The notes under the pieces: generated by a model
Database searches by the model: none
What the model saw: only the letters and a program-made list of their open reading frames with translations
Told to the model about the DNA's origin: nothing
Program-made: the position numbers and the translations under genes
NCBI GenBank assembly: GCA_015698045.1
Contig: BLAL01000193.1
Coordinates: 525,001 to 589,000, forward strand
DNA from: Rhizophagus clarus
Taxonomy: Eukaryota; Glomeromycota; Glomeromycetes; Glomerales; Glomeraceae
Reading direction: 5' to 3'
DNA length: 64,000 nucleotides
In this document: positions 57,187 through 64,000 of the stretch, in pieces
Position numbering within the stretch: position 1 is the first letter of the stretch
Layout of the letters: every line of letters starts with the position of its first letter

Positions 57187-59290
57187 TATTTTTTATTTAT
57201 ATTAGTTATACAGCTTTTTTTTTCGAAAAAAATACATTATTATGTAGTAATTTGGAAAGACAACCAATTGGATATTTGTGATGTCTAATTGAACATTTAT
57301 ATATCAAAATTTCACAATAAATATTAACTAACGATTACTTATTTAAAACAACATAATGAAAAGTAGCTTTCATTTCGTGATCTTACATTTTTAAATATTG
57401 TATAATCTATCGATTCGTATGCAATAAAATTTTCTTTTTTCATTCACCTAACAATATTTAATAATTAAAATATATAAACCGATTTTTTTGTTTCATACAA
57501 TTTGCATTTTTAATTACCAAATTTTGTCAAAATTTTTTTTATTGATTTATTTTGCTGTTAGCTTAGTAACCAAAATTACTCAAAAATTGTGATAACAGCA
57601 ATATTCCTGTATGGCTTTTTATTTTGAACGCCTCTTTACAGAAAAAAGGAATTCCAAGAATTACTGAATTCCAATCTGAGTCAAAAAATAAAAACATTAA
57701 AGACTACCTTAAAAAAGATAATAGTTAAATAATGCTCTTATCCCATTTCCAATAAAGGAATTATTTTAAATATTACATATTATAAATGTTTATTAAAATC
57801 CTAACTACAATGAACAATTTTATTTTTTATGATATAATTTTGGCTTTGACACTCTATGTTAAGGATCTTTAATTACATAAGTTGTTTCTAAAAAAAAATG
57901 TGAATGGTTAGTGCAAGGTTTGGCTTGTTTGATTGAATCTTGGCAATTAATGCTACATGATTTGATTCGGATTTGATTGATTGACAAACTGACAAATAAT
58001 GGAATTCTCCTTAGAAGGAGCAAACTCTATTTAAAGTTTTTTTTTTCCAAATATATTATCTGTTATACATTTAGTCCCGATAAGAAAATAACCAGTGTCA
58101 AATAATTTGGATTTATCTAATCTTATTTATTTATTTATTTAATGTTGTTGGGTTTATATAATCGTTGATTAATACTTGTCAATAATACTGAAATACTTGT
58201 ATCAGATGAAAAAAGTTTTATTATGATCAGTAGTGGTTCATACATCATCTAAAAAAAAAAAAATTTTCTTCAAAATGTTGCATAAGTTATTCACATACAC
58301 ACGCATTACTGTGAATATGTATGAGAAGATATAAATATTTTTAATTTCTTTATAATTGTTATGACACTGTTTTTCGTTGTTGATTCAACTTACTACTTAT
58401 TAATTTCATCATTATATGCGTTTCTAATCAATTAAAGGATAAAACATAACTGGCAGCTTTAATAAAGATTTATATATTTATCTGTGCAATAAAACATAAA
58501 AATCACTTGGGATCTGAGTAAAACTCGATGTATTTATTATATATGATACGTTTTACAATAATAAAGATTAGACGATAATAACCATGTTAATAACGTATGA
58601 TCCTTTCTCATCGTCTACCCACTTCCTCCATAAAACATTAATCGAATTCTTTTACAACTCAACTTCGTTTTTTAACATTTATCAATAAAATCAACTCAGA
58701 TTCAGTTTCATTCGCATATTTACTATGTATAACGATTCTTTATAGCAGTGAAGTTGAATAATAACACGTATTTATCTAATACAAAATAAAAATTGCCTAT
58801 GAGATCGTGACCCAGGGTCACAGTTGCTTCATTTCATGTACGTAAAACACGTAGTACAAGAATGGCAGTGCAACTGAGCGGAGCCAATAAATCTGTAGCT
58901 TGGCCAGCCAACATTACAATGATCGCAAATCGCACATTCTATAAGTCTGGACCTGTTCTGTGAAATTCTGTGACACAGAGAAATTATCTCAAACTTGTAT
59001 TACGAATTTTTTTTTTTTTTTTTCATAGTTTCTGTTTCTACGTAATCAGTGCAAAGTAAGTCTCTTATACTTGTGGAGAAGATTAAGGAGAACGCTACAA
59101 TCATCTTGTTGAGTATTTACGCAAAGAACAAAAGAACACGGCTACATTTTCTGAGATTTCAAGATGGAGTGTGGGTCTTATTCTAAAACTGTGAAACAAA
59201 TTTATAAGTTTATATGAATCCTTTGATAGTGAGATGGTTCAAAAAAAGGGAATTCCGATCAAAACAATAATGTGCGTGAGTGAGAATAAT
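57187..59290. other. Intergenic region
   Basis: No supported gene. GTGACCC-A-GGGTCAC at 58807-58821 is a near-perfect palindrome. Confidence 0.35.
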
Positions 59291-59297
59291 AATTTAG

Positions 59298-60480
59298 CCT
59301 GTAGTTTCTTTAGTATGGCAATCTCATGCAAATGATAGACGTACAGAGAATGAAACTTTCTCTCCATTAAAAAGTGCAGCAACGCGAAAAGAGGAAGCTG
59401 TTGGTGAGTTTGAAGGTTCTTTCGAAATAATTAGTGAATTACTGGATCACGTATTAAGTAATATCGATTTCACACGATTTACCGAGTCTTTGTTATATAG
59501 TTATTAAAGAAAAAGATAATCATTGCAAAATTCATTATTACAACGTAAAAATACACTATCAAGATTTTTAGTCACACCTTCACCAAACAAAGAAAGTGAA
59601 AGAGCGGACATAAGTAATCTGTTTAATTCAATTTTCATAAGAATTAGAATCATCAGAAATATTTACGATTTTTTCTGCTGTTCGAAAAAAATATACTTGG
59701 TCACCTATATTTACAGATGATTAATTATATCAAAGGCTGATGATTGTCATGTAGAATCAGATGTGATTTTGTTAAAAGTATTCACTTCGTGTAATTATGA
59801 ATGATTGATGAAGAAATTGTTGTTTTGTTGATGAGGAGGATTTGACAGATATTCGGATGACCATCACAATCGTATAAAGTGTTATCCTTCTTGTTTCTTT
59901 TTTATTTAAAGATCTCGACATGTACAAATTATCCCATACGTTAACAACAGAACAGATTCATGATGACGGAAATGGAAATCGAAAGATTAATAATCCAAGC
60001 ATCAGTATGAAATAAGGATAATTCTTATGATATATTCAGACAAAGGGATTATATTAATACATTCAGTATGATTTCACCGGCCATCATCAATCAGAAAAAA
60101 GCTTATTATGATTAGCATTTCTACATCCAGAATTGAATGATACATTGTAAGATATTTGTTCCGAAAATTGTATAATTAACGATATTGGAAATTCTTTGAT
60201 GAAATATATAGATTATTGTATAATAAGGATTTTCTCCGAAAATGTATTTATTATTTTTGTACAATCAAATTTGTATTTAGCGTGCCAGATATACTTAGTG
60301 AGCGAAATCATTTGGGCGCTACCCAGTTACACTGGAACGCAAACAAAAATGATATAAAATTTTATCATCCTAATGCTTATCCAACTAATATTGATCACAC
60401 TGGGATTATAAAAATCTTGAGTACTTCAGTTCTAGTCCGTTTGTTGGTATATGATCCAAACACTTTTTCATAATTTGACT
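59298..60480 (+). pseudogene. Unidentified decayed multi-exon gene
   Basis: Protein-like stretches follow one another on the plus strand. One of 69 codons (59298-59507) contains SHANDRRTENETFSPLKSAA and EFEGSFEIISELLDHVLSNI. Then come TPSPNKESERADISNLFNSI (about 59575), MYKLSHTLTTEQIHDDGNGN (59920), DIFRQRDYINTFSMISPAII (60035) and VPDILSERNHLGATQLHWNA (60280), the last after a TTTAG acceptor. They sit in different frames with stops between them. Composition is clearly unlike intergenic filler. I do not recognise the family. Confidence 0.45.
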
Positions 60481-61099
60481 ATAATCTTCCAATAGAATTG
60501 TTAATACTATGGTGATTACAATTATTAAACGTAGCCAGTTTCCACGTTATATATTATCATGTCAAAAACAAACCATTCGATTCCTTGCTATAGCGTCGAC
60601 TTATTAACAAGTTCTCGAGCAACACGAAATGCGTCACGCAAATTCATCTCTGATCTCTCTTTATTACGCGCCACACTATATGAAATTAAAAATACTTTAA
60701 TACCAATACAAAACAAGAATCGAAATATTTATTCATTTTTTTAATGCTTTACCTTACTCCCATAACAATTAACTCCATTTTCCAATTCATCATAATTTCA
60801 GTGTGGTGGCCTTTGCAAATATCGTCTGCCTTATGGTGTTGACATAAAGAGCTAGCGAATGACATAAAAATCGACGAGATAGTGGAATTTTTTCTCTCAA
60901 GACAATACTTCAGATTTTGGAGCATTCTCATCCATAATCTTCAGATCCTTTTTAATGATCGTACGTAATCAGTAACAAAGAATAACACAAAATGGAATTT
61001 CGATGACATACCTGTATGATTTATTACTAAAATCAATGAATCGTACGCAAAGCATTGTAAGTATCTTGCATTTTTTTTTTTGCTTGCCATATTATATTT

Positions 61100-61632
61100 C
61101 TCCTCACAGTTAACACAGATAATTCTTTAGGTCAAGGTTATTTAGATGTTAGCGTAAAAGAACTACAAAAAGACGTGATGCTGATGTAATTACTATGTAA
61201 TTGGTAATCTTATTGTATGGAAATCAAATACTACATATTATTTAAATGAGAATCGCCTCATGGTTTATTGATTATTCCTCGGCCCAATGATGATGCAAAA
61301 AAACAATTTAATCACTTCGACAACACAAATATAAGCAATTTTAGCAAGATTCGTTAAAGAAAGATGACATTTGGATTTTAATATGGTTTCTCTTAATTAT
61401 GGGACGTGGGAGATTGAATAAGCTAAAGCAAAAGGCAAATACGCACAATATGAAATGAGAAAAGTGAAAGCTATGTTCCCTGAAATATTGTCGTGAATTA
61501 GAATGCTATCGATTACAAATAGTAGATAGGAAACTAGATAATTTAGTTGAACTATCGAGCAAGATAGATGTGTTTTCGAGTAAGTTAGATACTATCGTTA
61601 CGAGCTTCTCGAAAACATACACTATCTAAGTT
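61100..61632 (+). pseudogene. Decayed gene end with coiled-coil pattern
   Basis: The last 45 or so codons before TAA at about 61627 read LECYRLQIVDRKLDNLVELS then SKIDVFSSKLDTIVTSF, with hydrophobic residues at heptad spacing. Earlier words (VKAMFPEIL) occur in another frame. It may be the 3' end of the gene relic starting at 59298. No family recognised. Confidence 0.4.
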
Positions 61633-62310
61633 TTACTGATATTTTATCGCCAAAGGAACAACAAAAAAAAGTTAGTTTTAATGAATTCACATACATTTAT
61701 TCTCAACGAGTGAGTATTATTATTTTTTAATAATTGGGATGCCATTTACTTAAATGAGCATGTCCGGATTTATCAAAACCGAGTCTAATTTCCCATGTAG
61801 AACCGGAAATTGTTGTTTAGTCTTAATATTGACATTCTGGAATTATTTTCATTTTATAGAATCTTCTTGTAATAAACGACGTCTTTGAAATAGTTGGATA
61901 ATGTCATATCCCCTCAGTATGCCGAAATGAACAAAAAAAAGTAAAGATGTGATGAGGACTGTTGTCCCTTAAATCTTTTGCAGGTAAATATACAAGATAT
62001 TTTTATTCGTTATCTACGTCTACGACAAACCTGACTGATTATTTCCGATCTTCTAGGTTACATGTCTCATGTTTGGTGTTTTCAATAATGTTGTAGTTTA
62101 AGGGTTATTTGTTTTTATGTTAGTTGCTATTGCTAGTAATAACTGATAGAGATTAAAATAACTAGCTATCTGATGCTGTGGGGAATCTCTTTGGGATGTA
62201 TAAGTTAAATGAAATTAAATAATTTGTGTTTACAAACGATTCTAGTTTACAATTGAGAAAAATTTAATTGATAATAATCAAGCAGTATCACTAGCAAAAT
62301 ATGCATCCGT
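61633..62310. other. Spacer between the two relic genes
   Basis: Nothing recognisable except the likely 3' flank of the minus-strand flavoprotein relic. Confidence 0.35.
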
Positions 62311-62315
62311 CTATT

Positions 62316-63784
62316 CACTTCTCAATGTGATCCTCGTGTCGCCTTTTCCAAAAAACTTCATTATTCTATCTTTGTTCCTTATTATAAAAAAAACTTTTCT
62401 CACTTTTATATTTACGAAATGTGTTCTCGATGTATTGTTGAAAGATTTCTAATGGTTGAACAGTTACTTCTTTGTTATTTGTCTTCTTGGCTTTAATGTA
62501 TTGAAAAAATATTGCTTCCGCGCCAAGCTTCGCACTATACAGAGTGGCGAGCATCCCTTGAGATGAGAGTGGATCGAAAGAAGCAGCACTTTCACCAATT
62601 GCTATCCATCTATTTTCGTAAGATGCTGGTTTGGATTGAATTTGAATATAAACGCTCATGTGTAAATTTAATGCTTAAGAATTTTTCTTAAAGATGTTCT
62701 GTGTTAAAATTGGAGATGACAATAATAAGATACATACCAAACTGAGAAAGGCTTTCTGAATTTGTAGGCATACACATGATTCTTTTTCCCATAGGAGGGT
62801 ACGCATGCTCACTTATACACTTGGTGATATGTGTAGTAGTTTCCTTTATAAATTTTCAACTTTCATTTTTTGTTAATACGTTTTACTTGATCATCGTCGG
62901 TATAGAAAACAACGATTCGTTGCTTGTTAGGTAAAAGACTCGTGTACCACCATCCGAAAGCGCAGGATTCCACGAGGGTATTGTGATCTGAATCGGGCGG
63001 TTGGGAAGTATCAATTTCAAATAAACATGCAAAGGCCAGTAATTTATCGAAGTAGGAGCATTTTAAATCCGGTAAACATTTCCGGATGAAGCAGCGACGG
63101 GAACTTGCATCGATGAGAATGTTTCCGTGAATAGGTAACTCTAGTAATATAAAATATGATTTTAACTTGTTGGATTTACAACAATTTTATGTAACAAACC
63201 TACCATTACTTGAAATCGAAATCTTCCAATATTTCTCCCCATAACTATTTTTTTCAAGAAGCGACTTAGTTACGGAATCACGTATAATCGTAATGAATCT
63301 ACCATAATGTGACTCGGCTGTTTTAACTAGCGTTTCATCAAACAAGGACCTGTTTAAATGAAATCCATTACCATAGGCATTGAATATCGTGCTCGTATCA
63401 CGCAATTCATCGGAACCCCATGCAGAAGAATTCCCGTAGCAAAAGTTATGTTTCCCTATAAACCGATAGTAATATTTAAAATGTGTGAATTACTACGCAA
63501 GCTAATCATTCTAATATCAATACCCTGCATTGTATCGTTGTTCACCGCTTCAAAAACACCTAGCGATTTAAGTAAATGCTTTGCTTCTCCGGGTAAGGAT
63601 TCTCCAACTTTGAAACTTTCTGTATTCGTCGTTCTCTCGTCAATGACTAAAATCTTCCTCTAGGTTGCTGATGCCGAGTTAAACAATTGGGCCAGCCTTA
63701 TTGCCGTGATTGACACTGCAATACCACCGCCTATAATGATAACTTCAAATTGTATAGTGGAGATTCTATGAGGTGAGACTCCAT
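62316..63784 (-). pseudogene. Decayed FAD-dependent halogenase-like oxidoreductase
   Basis: Minus-strand exons 63784-63524, 63455-63204, 63140-62738 and 62673-62316 are joined by introns of 63-68 bases, each GTA...AG. Motifs run in the right order: FEVIIIGGGIAVSITAIRLA (FAD-binding Rossmann motif, second half eroded), VIDERTTNTESFKVGESLPG, NFCYGNSSAWGSDELRDT, IFNAYGNGFHLNRSLFDETL, ILIDASSRR, GWWYTSLLPNKQRIVVFYTD, RWIAIGESAASFDPLSSQG and FWKRR. This is the pattern of the flavin-dependent halogenase-like family, monomeric FAD enzymes that oxidise or halogenate small molecules. Damage: no in-frame start (the ATG at 63784 is off by frame), TAG after NSASAT, a shift and TGA after RINKK, and TAG in place of the Trp of EQRWNNEVFW. 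It is therefore probably dead. Confidence 0.8.
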
Positions 63785-64000
63785 TGAACGATAGTTACAA
63801 GATCGTTGTGAAACTAATATTATTCTTATTCCTGAAGGTTTGACAAATATCAAAAATGTGTATCTGTACGTTTATCACTAAACTAAATAAATTCATACGC
63901 TCGTGACTGTACTTTTTTCATGATTAACGGTTCCACAAAAAAATCTATTTTTTTCTTTTATAGATTATTTAAATTTGTTTTTAAGAAACAACATTAACCT
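63785..64000. other. Upstream flank of the flavoprotein relic
   Basis: A+T-rich, with no TATA box or other feature that I can support. Confidence 0.35.

Noticed and set aside
1-64000. tRNA, rRNA, CRISPR arrays, bacterial operons, long terminal repeat elements
   Set aside because: Looked for and not seen; the window is eukaryotic and A+T-rich, and no cloverleaf with both internal boxes, no regular spacer array and no paired long terminal repeats could be supported.

Overview
The window looks like nuclear DNA of an arbuscular mycorrhizal fungus, most likely Rhizophagus or a close relative (Glomeromycotina). The grounds are extreme A+T richness, short GTAAGT/GTATGT introns with CTAAY-like branch sites, and a gene set typical of that group: a protein kinase-Sel1 fusion, a single-exon F-box/leucine-rich-type protein, and a kinase with the group's catalytic-loop style. 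Dense decayed DNA transposons and LINEs lie between the genes. No tRNA, rRNA or CRISPR array was seen. The species call is inference from protein style, not a database match.

Layout. 1-1415: end of a kinase-Sel1 fusion gene with a disturbed reading frame. 1680-4130: a composite low-complexity repeat. 4357-5269: a Tc1/mariner relic. 5515-5778: an unidentified coding relic. 8597-8914: a small Asn-rich gene. 10060-11374: a decayed MULE transposase with an N-terminal FLYWCH-like finger (minus strand). 12702-14487: a five-exon alpha/beta hydrolase of the hormone-sensitive-lipase type. 15333-16198: inverted arrays of a CCCGAAT mini-repeat. 20698-20902: a small TA-flanked element. 22190-28000: decayed LINE pieces. 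30094-31485: the F-box gene (minus). 33130-43765: a run of terminal-inverted-repeat elements and tandem repeats, including a hAT-type element with a perfect 8-bp target duplication. 45559-55474: a protein-kinase gene with a remarkable 5' half. 56896-57186: a CCCGACC repeat. 59298-61632: unidentified coding relics. 62316-63784: a decayed flavin-dependent halogenase-like gene (minus).

The outstanding object is the kinase gene at 45559-55474. Between its short first exons and its kinase exon lie about 27 intron-like units. Each opens with GTAAGT (one GTGAGT) and ends in AG, and most carry an (A/G)CTAAY branch-like site. Consecutive units are separated by only 3 bases in 25 cases, 6 in one and 1 in one. 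Spliced as read, each micro-exon adds exactly one codon, no stop appears, and the final 1-base exon sets the phase needed to enter the kinase domain in frame. The array has grown by tandem copying of a unit of about 104 bp and is split by a 5.7-kb insertion. That insertion holds a 2.4-kb T-rich satellite and two retroelement copies that share one 15-bp target sequence. The kinase exon itself has a one-base frameshift near its end, so the locus may be decaying.

The surviving genes look independent of one another. The common theme is repeats: intron-like units, minisatellites inside transposon ends, and genes losing their frame.
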